Source: DATGHS01 sp035307785 (lineage in GTDB: Bacteria > Planctomycetota > Planctomycetia > Gemmatales > Gemmataceae). From it: DNA of 12,998 bases. The DNA is taken from positions 1 through 12,998 of the forward strand of contig DATGHS010000260.1 in NCBI GenBank assembly GCA_035307785.1, in the 5' to 3' direction. The notes beneath the pieces were generated by a model. The model made no database searches. It had not been told where the DNA came from and was given only the letters and a program-made list of their open reading frames with translations. A program made the translations under genes and the position numbers. This document shows, one piece after another, positions 6,973 to 12,998 of this stretch (its first letter is position 1; each line of letters starts with the position of its first letter).

Positions 6973-8217
6973 TCATTTTCCGCTATTGATCCGCTCCTTC
7001 AGCGCTGACGGCCACTCCTTGATTTCTTTGTCCACCGTATAGGTTCGCTTGCCCGATTGCGGGTGCGTGACCTCGATGGCCGACGGAGTGCCGTCGTCGA
7101 ACTCCCATACCAGCAATCTCCATGCGGTCGGATATTTCGCCAGCAATTCCTTGAAGTTGCGCAGCGGAATCACCCGCCGGAAGCTGCGGCCACCCTGCTG
7201 GCTTTCGAGTTCCAGCCATTTGGCCGGCGTGTCGGGGCCGACGGTTTGCTCGACGCTGGCAAAGACCGCGTTCTTGCGAATCTCCTGCGACAGCGCCTTG
7301 GCACTCTCGATTTTCCGAAGCTCCTCGGCTTTCTTCTTTGCTTCTTCCTCGGTAAGCGGGAACAGCATCCAGACACGGGCGGTGGTCCGGCCGCGGGCGG
7401 GCTGCACGTTCACCGTAAGGTTGTTGCCGGAGATCAGATCGCCTTCGAGCGTGGCGGCCGACGATTCCAGATTCGCGAAAACAAAAACGAGGTCGCTGCC
7501 CAGGCGCACGCCATCAAGCGGGTTGGCCACTTGGTTTGGATCCTGCACCACGCGGAAGAGGTGATCGCGATTGCCGCGGAAGGCGTTCATTGTAACCACG
7601 TAATAGCGATCCTGCACTGCCCACTTGCCCTCGATCTTCTGGGGGTCATGGCCAAGTTCCACGATCTCCGCTTCATACTCCAACGGCTCGTCGTTCTTCT
7701 CCGGCCGCAGCGCATAGCGGCCAGGGACGATCTGCGTGAGCGGGCCGTCCTCCGCCGGGCTCGTGGCGCTGTATTCCTTCTTGCCAGCCTTTTCGTAGGT
7801 GACCGTGAGTTTCTTCAACACCTGGTCGGGCGATTTCAATCGAAACTCCCACAGTACGTCTTTCGTCGGTAGCCGGCGGATCGTGCCAGCTTCGGTGGTG
7901 GTTTGCCCCGACACCGTCTTCGCGGTCTTGTCCGTTAGTTGCTCGATCTCCTCAAAAACGAGCGGCGAAATGCGGCGAATGTGCGGTTCACCACGAATGG
8001 TGCACTGCGCCTTCTTCAGGCCTTCTTCAAGCGTCTCTTTGAGCTTCGTTTCGGTGAGATGCGGGCCGGCGCGAACCATGAGGAAAAGCGTGGTTTCGCC
8101 GGGGTTGCCGATCGGGCGAACTTCCGGCTCCTGAGCGGGCATTGCCCGCGCACCGGCCAGCAGCATCAGCGCGGCAAGCCCAGTTCGCGAGCACGCAAGG
8201 CGGAGATTTCCAGACAT
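6973..8217 (-). CDS. Secreted/periplasmic protein of unknown family
   Basis: 414 residues from the ATG at 8217, which has AAAGGG 7 nt upstream. Residues 1-28 form a signal peptide: Arg-containing n-region, hydrophobic GLAALMLLAGA core, and likely cleavage at ARA or AMPA before QEPEVRP. The mature part is mostly beta-rich, with a polar stretch near 90-110 and a highly charged helix at 289-317 (TEEEAKKKAEELRKIESAKA). No catalytic motif, lipobox or C-terminal anchor was recognised. The start lies inside the end of the pseudokinase gene (52 bp overlap), which indicates translational coupling. It may bind the extracytoplasmic tail of that protein, but this is only inferred from order. A frame open to 8376 exists, but it would bury the signal peptide and overlap more of the upstream gene. 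Confidence 0.6.
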   Translation of the reverse strand: MSGNLRLACSRTGLAALMLLAGARAMPAQEPEVRPIGNPGETTLFLMVRAGPHLTETKLKETLEEGLKKAQCTIRGEPHIRRISPLVFEEIEQLTDKTAKTVSGQTTTEAGTIRRLPTKDVLWEFRLKSPDQVLKKLTVTYEKAGKKEYSATSPAEDGPLTQIVPGRYALRPEKNDEPLEYEAEIVELGHDPQKIEGKWAVQDRYYVVTMNAFRGNRDHLFRVVQDPNQVANPLDGVRLGSDLVFVFANLESSAATLEGDLISGNNLTVNVQPARGRTTARVWMLFPLTEEEAKKKAEELRKIESAKALSQEIRKNAVFASVEQTVGPDTPAKWLELESQQGGRSFRRVIPLRNFKELLAKYPTAWRLLVWEFDDGTPSAIEVTHPQSGKRTYTVDKEIKEWPSALKERINSGK

Positions 8218-9722
8218 TGGCTTTCCCTTTCGTTCAACGATTCGCTTACTGGCAAACTCTGTTGCCGCAAGCCGTCCAGTTCCGCGCTCAGCTTCTGCAA
8301 TTCCTGCGCGACCTCGTAGCGCAGGGAAATGTCCTTCTGCGCTTTCAAATCGATTTCGTGGTAGCGCTTTGTCCATTCATCGACATACTGCCCACGAAGG
8401 TACTCCATCCAGTGCCATTCGCGGTCGCGCAGCTTCGGATCAGCCAGCAGATTCACTTGATACATCTTCTTCAAGATTGCAGCCTTCGCGGCGAGATCCT
8501 TGGCGGCATCGTACTCTTTTTTGAGCGCTTGCAATTCGGATTGCTCGGGAATGGCTTCGAGCGGCTTCTCGCGCCAATTGATAGGAACGCTGGGCTTGGG
8601 TCGCTGCCCGGCGGCGCTGGTTTTGTGCGAAGCGGCCGTGGACGAACTGCCCGTGGCGCGACCGGATGACGTGGCTGAATTCGAGGCAATCGAGCTGTTG
8701 CTCGTCAGCGGTTTTTCGCCCAAATACCAGAGTGCGATGCCGAGAGCGGGAAGCCCGGCACACAGCAGGAGGAGCCCGAAGAGAATGAACAACATCGGCA
8801 CCAAACCGCGCTTGCGCGGTTGCTCGGGTCTGGGTACGGTAAAGAACTGGCTCAACGGCGTCTTTTCCAGCCGGGCCCGGAAATCCTCGGCCGTGGCCAC
8901 TTTGCCGGCCAAGACCTCGCGCAGTGTTTCCCACACCGGCGCGGGGTTCGGCGGCGTGGCTGGAACGTTTTTCTCCGCCCGGCCGGTTCCGTAGAATGCG
9001 AAGATGCGCGCCAGCGTGTGCAGGTCCGATTCGACGGAAACCTGATCGCAGAATTCGTTCTCGGCAGAAAACTGTCGAAAGACCGGCGGCTCATCCCAAA
9101 AAACAGCATTGCGATTGGATTCGTCGAGCCAGGCGGGCCGGCCGGGGTTGTCTTTCCAGGGCGGCTTGCCGTAGCTGCCGCGCCAGGTGAAGCCGAGGTC
9201 GGGCAATACGAGTTCCCGGCCGGCGGTACCCGGCACCGGCAAGATATTGCTGGGGTGCAGCAGGCCTAGCCGCCAGCCGTGGTCGTGCAGTTGTTGTGTG
9301 ATTTGGAGGAGTGAATCGGCAACCTGATCAAGTAGGGCGGGGTTGTCGCGGAACTCGCCGCGCATGTCGGCGGTGGAACGAACCAGGGCTGGATCGCCTT
9401 CGTTCCACACCAATTCGTATCGGCCATGCTGTTCGAGGGCGAGCTGCCAGATGTTGTGGTCGAGCGGGGGAGGATCGTAATGGACGCCTGCGCCGATCAG
9501 ACGGATGACGCCGGGCCGACCAGTGCGGTCGGTCAGTTCGCCTTTCATGTTCACGCTGCCCGCTTGGCCCCAAGCCAGCTTTGCCGGGCCGGCGGCCTCT
9601 GGCGGCACTGCAGGCTGTTTGCCGGACTTCACGGAAGCGCTGCCGGGCTTGGCGGGGGTCGCACCCGGCTTCTTGGGCATGGAGCGCGGCGTACCGTCTT
9701 CGTCATCCAGAGGTTGCGTCAT
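8166..9722 (-). CDS. Membrane-anchored pseudokinase-like protein with charged helical C-terminal tail
   Basis: 518 residues from the ATG at 9722; an ATG at 9767 is an alternative with no better ribosome site. A Pro/Ala/Lys-rich N-terminus leads into a kinase-fold region (about 59-291). HDHGWRLGLLHPSNIL (146-161) matches the HRDLKPxNIL catalytic loop, but Leu replaces the catalytic Asp and His the Lys; Asn is kept. LPDLGF (173-178) occupies the DFG position, and ESDLHTLARIFAFYGTG (231-247) the SDIYSLG helix. No VAIK lysine was found. A Lys/Arg patch precedes one membrane span (307-332), placing the kinase-like part inside. A Ser/Thr linker and charged helical tail (about 389-506) lie outside. 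Likely a scaffold or sensor linking cytoplasm and envelope. The frame extends upstream to 9884 only by translating repeat 9826-9912 (PPPQPSPTRGEG). Confidence 0.68.
   Translation of the reverse strand: MTQPLDDEDGTPRSMPKKPGATPAKPGSASVKSGKQPAVPPEAAGPAKLAWGQAGSVNMKGELTDRTGRPGVIRLIGAGVHYDPPPLDHNIWQLALEQHGRYELVWNEGDPALVRSTADMRGEFRDNPALLDQVADSLLQITQQLHDHGWRLGLLHPSNILPVPGTAGRELVLPDLGFTWRGSYGKPPWKDNPGRPAWLDESNRNAVFWDEPPVFRQFSAENEFCDQVSVESDLHTLARIFAFYGTGRAEKNVPATPPNPAPVWETLREVLAGKVATAEDFRARLEKTPLSQFFTVPRPEQPRKRGLVPMLFILFGLLLLCAGLPALGIALWYLGEKPLTSNSSIASNSATSSGRATGSSSTAASHKTSAAGQRPKPSVPINWREKPLEAIPEQSELQALKKEYDAAKDLAAKAAILKKMYQVNLLADPKLRDREWHWMEYLRGQYVDEWTKRYHEIDLKAQKDISLRYEVAQELQKLSAELDGLRQQSLPVSESLNERESQCLEISALRARELGLPR
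8225..8230 (-). promoter_or_regulatory. Ribosome binding site inside the pseudokinase gene
   Basis: AAAGGG on the minus strand sits 7 nt before the ATG at 8217. It lies within the coding sequence of the upstream gene, and it fixes the start of the secreted protein at the signal peptide. Confidence 0.65.
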
Positions 9723-9825
9723 GGCGGCGTGGACCTTCAATTCCGGCGCGAAATCGCTACCGGCCATTGTGAAGTGCGGGAAAGAACTTTGCAAGGGGCT
9801 GGCTGCAAGAATTTGCCGCCCTACC

Positions 9826-9912
9826 CCCTCCCCCCTTGTGGGGGAGGGTTGGGGTGGGGGGGCGGGAGCCTTTCTCACCCCCACCCTAACCCTCCCCCAT
9901 CAAGGGGGAGGG
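9826..9912. repeat. C/G-tract inverted repeat (CCCTCCCCC type)
   Basis: The left arm (about 9826-9861) and right arm (about 9876-9912) are complementary over some 36 bp with a few mismatches. Each has CCCTCCCCC(C)TT followed by GGGGGAGGG, so each arm also folds alone. The element starts 8 bp downstream of the stop of the GTPase/beta-helix gene (9920). It ends about 100 bp before the preferred pseudokinase start. The G-runs could additionally form a quadruplex. Dispersed repeats of this appearance are common in several GC-rich phyla. Confidence 0.85.
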
Positions 9913-9919
9913 AACTGGG

Positions 9920-12061
9920 CTACCCGAACCACGTCGTCTTCCGGAAATCGCGGGTTTGCTCGCCGAGGTTATCGTGGCAGTTGTTGCTTCGTAGCCGGAC
10001 GCGTTTGCCCACCGTCGATGCGACGGCGATGCCATGGCTCTTGTTGGCGGCGCATTCGTTCCCCTGAATCTCGGCAGGAATCGCGTGGTTCTCCAGGCTG
10101 ATTCCACAACCGGAGTTGTGCGCGCATTGGTTCTTGCTGGCGCTGCCGCCGGAATCACCAAGATAAACAATGCCGTGTTGGCCGTTATTCGAGCAGATGT
10201 TCTCTTCCAGCAACGGCTGAGCCTGGTCGCAAAGCGCAATGCCGAAGTGGGCATTCCCCTGGCAGCGGTTATCGCGCGCAGTTCCCGCCGCGTGGTCGGC
10301 ATAGGCGATGCCCGAGGCCTGGTTATCCAGGCACTGATTCGACTCCAATTCCGGCTTGGCGTCGTTCTTCACTTGAATGCCGTTCAGGCCGTTGTCCTGG
10401 CAGAAGTTACCACGCAGCGCGGGTTCGGAATTCTCGGTGGAGGAAATGCCGCAGCGGCGATTGCCCTGGCAGATATTCGCTTCGATGGTGGCGATCGCCG
10501 GGCCTCCTAGGCGAATGCCGTGCCCGTCGTTGCCGCTGCAATGATTGCGCACCATCATGCACTTCTCGGCGGTGGTGCAGTGGATGCCAGCGCCCTTGTT
10601 GCCGCGGCACTGGCTGGCTTCGACTAGCGCTTTCGCATTATCGCGCAGCGACAGGCCGTTGCCCTGGTTGCGGGTGAACTCGCATTCGCTCACCTTCGCG
10701 ATCACTTCTTTAGCCAGAATCAAGCCGTCGCCGCTGCCGCCGCGGTCCGGGCTGGCGATGCCGCCGGCAAAGCCGCAGCGGCGAAACAGGACCTCGCCGC
10801 GTACCGCTCGGAAGACATCGGCCGGGCTTGCGCCGTCATGTTGGAAAAGAATATCGGCCGCCTCGAAGCGCGCTTCGGGTCCGCCGAAGGCAATGTCGTA
10901 GCCCTCCGCGGAGCCGCGCACAATCGTTTTACCGTTGCCTTTGCCGAATAGCCGGATCGACTGGCGAAGCTGCACCTGCGTTTGCAGGCGATAGACCTCC
11001 GGCCCCAAATGGATGACCGAGCCGGCCGGCGCTTCGCGCAGCGCCTCGTCGAGCGCGAAGTACAAGTCCCGGCTGTGGGGAGTGTCGACCCACACGGCCG
11101 GCCCGAGGTGCCGCCGCCACAGCCAAAAGAGCGGGGCCAACACGCCACGCGGCATCAAGCCCACTTCTAAAGCGCCGTTCACGGCCGACGTGCCCTGAGC
11201 CGAAAGGATGCAGTAGCGGACATTGGCGAATTTATCTTCTGCTCGATTCACGAATTGATGGAAGCCTAGCCGCAGCAGCCAGTCGTGTAGGTCGATTGAA
11301 ATTCTTTCCAGCACCTGCCACGAATCGCCGCTCGGATCCAGTTCGTGCTGCAATAAGAAATCGCTGGCGCTTTCTGGCAAGTCGGGATAGCGCTCGCTGC
11401 GCAGGAGCAGGTCGCCCTTGGTCAGCACGACGATTAGTTCTTGCTTTTCCGACTCGGCGGCCATCTCGGCCATGGCCTGAAGATAAACGGTGAGCGAGTC
11501 GTTCGGCTCGTCCGGTGAAGCCAGGTCTTCCAGGCTGATGAGCCAGATGACGGCCGGGCTGCGGCGCACGTAGCGGCCGAAGGCCATGATGCCGTTGACA
11601 GTGAGAAACGCTTCGCCGCCGGTGTCGAACATCATCAGGTGGCTGCCGCCGGCCCGCGGAATGCGGCTCAAGCGCACCACCAGCGAGCGCGGGAACACGG
11701 CGGTGGTGGCCGGCGGCAAGCGCCCTTCCGCCAGCCCCTTGAGCCGGTCGCGCACTTCGTGCATGTTCTCTTCGTCGAGTGGTTCATAATAGGCGCCGGG
11801 CCAGAGCGAACCTTCGTGCCCCGGCCGGCCAATTTGTTCGAAGACGTGAAACAAGCTCGTCAAGAACACGGTTTTGCCGTGCCCGCGCAGGCCGACAATG
11901 CTGAAGGGAATTGGCGAATAATGCTCGTATTCCTGGGCGTATTGAAATGGCACACCTTCCGCCTTGCAAGCCGCATCCGGGCAAATAAGGATGGGCCGGC
12001 TGTGCGTATCGGTCTCTTGCCGAAAGGCCGCGACTTCATTGAGGCAGAATGGGCACCGCAT
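9920..12061 (-). CDS. Zinc-ribbon P-loop GTPase fused to cysteine-ladder right-handed beta-helix
   Basis: 713 residues; ATG at 12061 lies 11 bp after the MOSC stop. Residues 3-32 are a zinc ribbon (C3, C6, C27, C32). A GTPase domain follows: G1 GLRGHGKTVFLTSL (57-70), G3 DTGG (146-149) in MFDTGGEAF, and G4 TKGD (214-217). The domain runs to about 300. From about 330 there is a pectate-lyase-like parallel beta-helix. The most regular part (about 460-700) has coils with spacing mostly of 23 residues and the pattern N-x-C-x-x-N-x-x-x-G-I. Cys lies at 485, 508, 531, 554, 577, 600, 623, 646 and 670. There is no signal peptide, so the helix appears cytoplasmic, unlike secreted NosD or pectate lyase relatives. 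The GTPase may switch a binding scaffold; no polysaccharide-lyase active site was recognised. It is the first gene of the six-gene unit. Confidence 0.82.
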   Translation of the reverse strand: MRCPFCLNEVAAFRQETDTHSRPILICPDAACKAEGVPFQYAQEYEHYSPIPFSIVGLRGHGKTVFLTSLFHVFEQIGRPGHEGSLWPGAYYEPLDEENMHEVRDRLKGLAEGRLPPATTAVFPRSLVVRLSRIPRAGGSHLMMFDTGGEAFLTVNGIMAFGRYVRRSPAVIWLISLEDLASPDEPNDSLTVYLQAMAEMAAESEKQELIVVLTKGDLLLRSERYPDLPESASDFLLQHELDPSGDSWQVLERISIDLHDWLLRLGFHQFVNRAEDKFANVRYCILSAQGTSAVNGALEVGLMPRGVLAPLFWLWRRHLGPAVWVDTPHSRDLYFALDEALREAPAGSVIHLGPEVYRLQTQVQLRQSIRLFGKGNGKTIVRGSAEGYDIAFGGPEARFEAADILFQHDGASPADVFRAVRGEVLFRRCGFAGGIASPDRGGSGDGLILAKEVIAKVSECEFTRNQGNGLSLRDNAKALVEASQCRGNKGAGIHCTTAEKCMMVRNHCSGNDGHGIRLGGPAIATIEANICQGNRRCGISSTENSEPALRGNFCQDNGLNGIQVKNDAKPELESNQCLDNQASGIAYADHAAGTARDNRCQGNAHFGIALCDQAQPLLEENICSNNGQHGIVYLGDSGGSASKNQCAHNSGCGISLENHAIPAEIQGNECAANKSHGIAVASTVGKRVRLRSNNCHDNLGEQTRDFRKTTWFG

Positions 12062-12072
12062 GGTGTTTCAAT

Positions 12073-12537
12073 CTATGGCGCTTCCGGTTCAAGGCGAACC
12101 TCGTCATTCTCGGCAATCCAGCCGCCCTCGACCACGCGGGCCATGTAGCCAATCTTGCCTCGAGCCGATTCTTTCGTCTTCTTCTGGATATGAACGAAGC
12201 GAGCGCAGCCGGTACGAGGTTCAACAATTTCTACGATGGCCGTGTCACCCAGCCGCAAGCGCACGCCGGCGCTGAGCATCTCCGGCTGTAAGCCGGAAAG
12301 AACGATCTGCTCGCCGAGTTCGCCGGGGCCAGTGCGGAAACCGTCGGCGTGCAGTTGGGACAACATTTCCGCCAGCATGATGTTGAGATGCCGGTCCTTT
12401 GTCCCGCCTTTGCGGTCGCCCTCAATGCCATGACCCGCGACTAGCTGAGCACGCGGCAAGGACACGCGCGCATAATAATCCGCCGGCTTCTGCTCGACGT
12501 TCGCGGGCTTGTAGACGATGCTGACGATCTGGGACAT
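12073..12537 (-). CDS. MOSC-domain protein
   Basis: 154 residues, which is the whole length of a stand-alone MOSC domain. Visible hallmarks are GIEGDRKGG (37-45), RHLNIM (49-54), PGELGEQIVLSGL (71-83, the P-G-x-x-G-E-N-I-x-x-x-G-L motif) and Cys111 in RTGCARF, the conserved residue proposed to carry sulfur. MOSC proteins relate to molybdenum-cofactor sulfuration, or to reduction of N-hydroxylated substrates (YiiM/mARC relatives); the substrate here is unknown. GAGAG lies 6 nt before the ATG at 12537. It ends 11 bp before the GTPase/beta-helix gene, so the two are very probably cotranscribed, although a functional link is not apparent. Confidence 0.88.
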   Translation of the reverse strand: MSQIVSIVYKPANVEQKPADYYARVSLPRAQLVAGHGIEGDRKGGTKDRHLNIMLAEMLSQLHADGFRTGPGELGEQIVLSGLQPEMLSAGVRLRLGDTAIVEIVEPRTGCARFVHIQKKTKESARGKIGYMARVVEGGWIAENDEVRLEPEAP

Positions 12538-12543
12538 GACAGG

Positions 12544-12548
12544 CTCTC
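12544..12548 (-). promoter_or_regulatory. Ribosome binding site of the MOSC gene
   Basis: GAGAG on the minus strand is 6 nt before the ATG at 12537. It abuts the end of the inverted repeat 12549-12618, so folding of that repeat could affect access to it. Confidence 0.6.
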
Positions 12549-12618
12549 TTTGTTTGTGGTTCCGCCTTTAGGCGGTCATTCACCCGATTGTCCGCCTAAA
12601 GGCGGAACTACGAACAAA
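12549..12618. repeat. Inverted repeat of two CCGCC hairpins
   Basis: The inner arms GTTCCGCCTTTAGGCGG (12559-12575) and its complement (12592-12608) pair perfectly over 17 bp. Pairing extends outward to 27 bp (12549/12618), with two positions that are G-U only when the plus strand is transcribed. Each arm is also a small hairpin (CCGCC/GGCGG with TTTA or TAAA loop). It separates the phosphopantetheinyl transferase stop from the MOSC start. No promoter consensus was recognised within the gap. Confidence 0.88.
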
Positions 12619-12622
12619 ACAA

Positions 12623-12998
12623 TCATATTTTTTGTACAGCAACGCGACTCATCTCGCCCTCGACGGCAAGCGCCGCGAGAAATCCCGGCAGCGCTGTGAT
12701 ATCGCGAAAGGACCATCGTTGCACCGCATCTGGCTGATCGCGCAGCCAGCGCAATACTGCCGGCTCCCCGGGTGCCAGCGAGACCGCAAAGGCATCCAGC
12801 GGAAACGACAGTCCTTCGCCGATAGCTTTGATAAACGCCTCTTTTCGCGTCCAGCAGCGGAAGAATGCGGCAGTGCGCTCAACGGTTGGCAGCGCTCGCA
12901 ATGCCTGCCATTCACGCTCGGAAAAGAAGCGCTTCGCGATTTCATCCGTGGCGAAATCGGGCCGAATTTGTTCGATGTCCACGCCAATGGCCCGACCG
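12623..12998 (-). CDS. Sfp-type 4'-phosphopantetheinyl transferase, C-terminal part (5' end outside window)
   Basis: The frame is open at the right edge and begins ...GRAIGVDIEQ, so the apparent GTG at 12982 is the Val of the conserved G-(V/I)-D-(I/L)-E motif and not a start. Asp and Glu of this motif bind magnesium. Further along, CWTRKEAFIKAIGEGL is the second hallmark, W-(T/S)-x-K-E-A-x-x-K. The visible 124 residues are the second half of a usual 220-250 residue enzyme. It would transfer 4'-phosphopantetheine from CoA to a Ser of carrier proteins in fatty-acid, polyketide or peptide synthesis. It ends in TGA at 12623. It is on the same strand as the MOSC gene but separated by 85 bp holding a strong inverted repeat. 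Confidence 0.92.
   Translation of the reverse strand, partial: GRAIGVDIEQIRPDFATDEIAKRFFSEREWQALRALPTVERTAAFFRCWTRKEAFIKAIGEGLSFPLDAFAVSLAPGEPAVLRWLRDQPDAVQRWSFRDITALPGFLAALAVEGEMSRVAVQKI

Noticed and set aside
5795..7042. Plus-strand open frame of 415 codons opposite the large GTPase gene
   Set aside because: It is antisense to clear G1, G3 and G4 motifs, runs through the palindrome at 6912-6969, and shows no domain.
9977..10684. 69 bp periodicity as a DNA tandem repeat array
   Set aside because: The period is of beta-helix coils in the protein; at the DNA level the units are diverged.
649..12061. Anti-phage defence or toxin-antitoxin island
   Set aside because: No nuclease, toxin, protease effector or mobility gene was found. 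Dynamin-like and kinase-like proteins alone do not justify the call.

Overview
The window is GC-rich, gene-dense bacterial DNA. Its style suggests a planctomycete, for three reasons: long reading frames; a different palindromic repeat in nearly every intergenic gap, including a type whose translation reads SPQRQQG and the PPTASE-independent CCGCC(TAAA)GGCGG type; and unusual multidomain cytoplasm-to-envelope proteins. The assignment is made from memory of such genomes, not from a search.

Layout: at the left edge is the 3' part of a plus-strand folate-binding YgfZ/GcvT-type gene (1-518). Everything else lies on the minus strand and reads right to left. It begins with the C-terminal part of a Sfp-type 4'-phosphopantetheinyl transferase (12998-12623) and a MOSC-domain protein (12537-12073). 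Six large genes follow, tightly linked and spanning about 11.4 kb (12061-649): (A) a zinc-ribbon/P-loop GTPase fused to a cysteine-ladder parallel beta-helix; (B) a kinase-fold protein lacking the catalytic Asp, with one membrane span and a charged helical tail; (C) a secreted protein of unknown family; (D) a dynamin-like large GTPase; (E) a divergent Hsp70/actin-fold ATPase with a long N-terminal extension and no C-terminal lid; (F) a protein with two segments that resemble the GrpE beta-wing.

The six genes look like one functional unit: two GTPases, one Hsp70-like ATPase and a possible nucleotide-exchange partner in the cytoplasm, with the pseudokinase spanning the membrane and C acting outside it. 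The sizes and types of D, E and F recall the enterobacterial SrfC/SrfB/SrfA trio, but that is a hypothesis. I see no nuclease, toxin, DNA-processing, transposase or integrase gene, and no RNA gene or CRISPR array.

Six inverted repeats occupy the gaps (555-632, 2028-2100, 4804-4827, 6912-6969, 9826-9912, 12549-12618). Three of them lie where a longer upstream reading frame would run through the repeat, so the true starts of genes B, D and E are probably downstream of the first available start codon.
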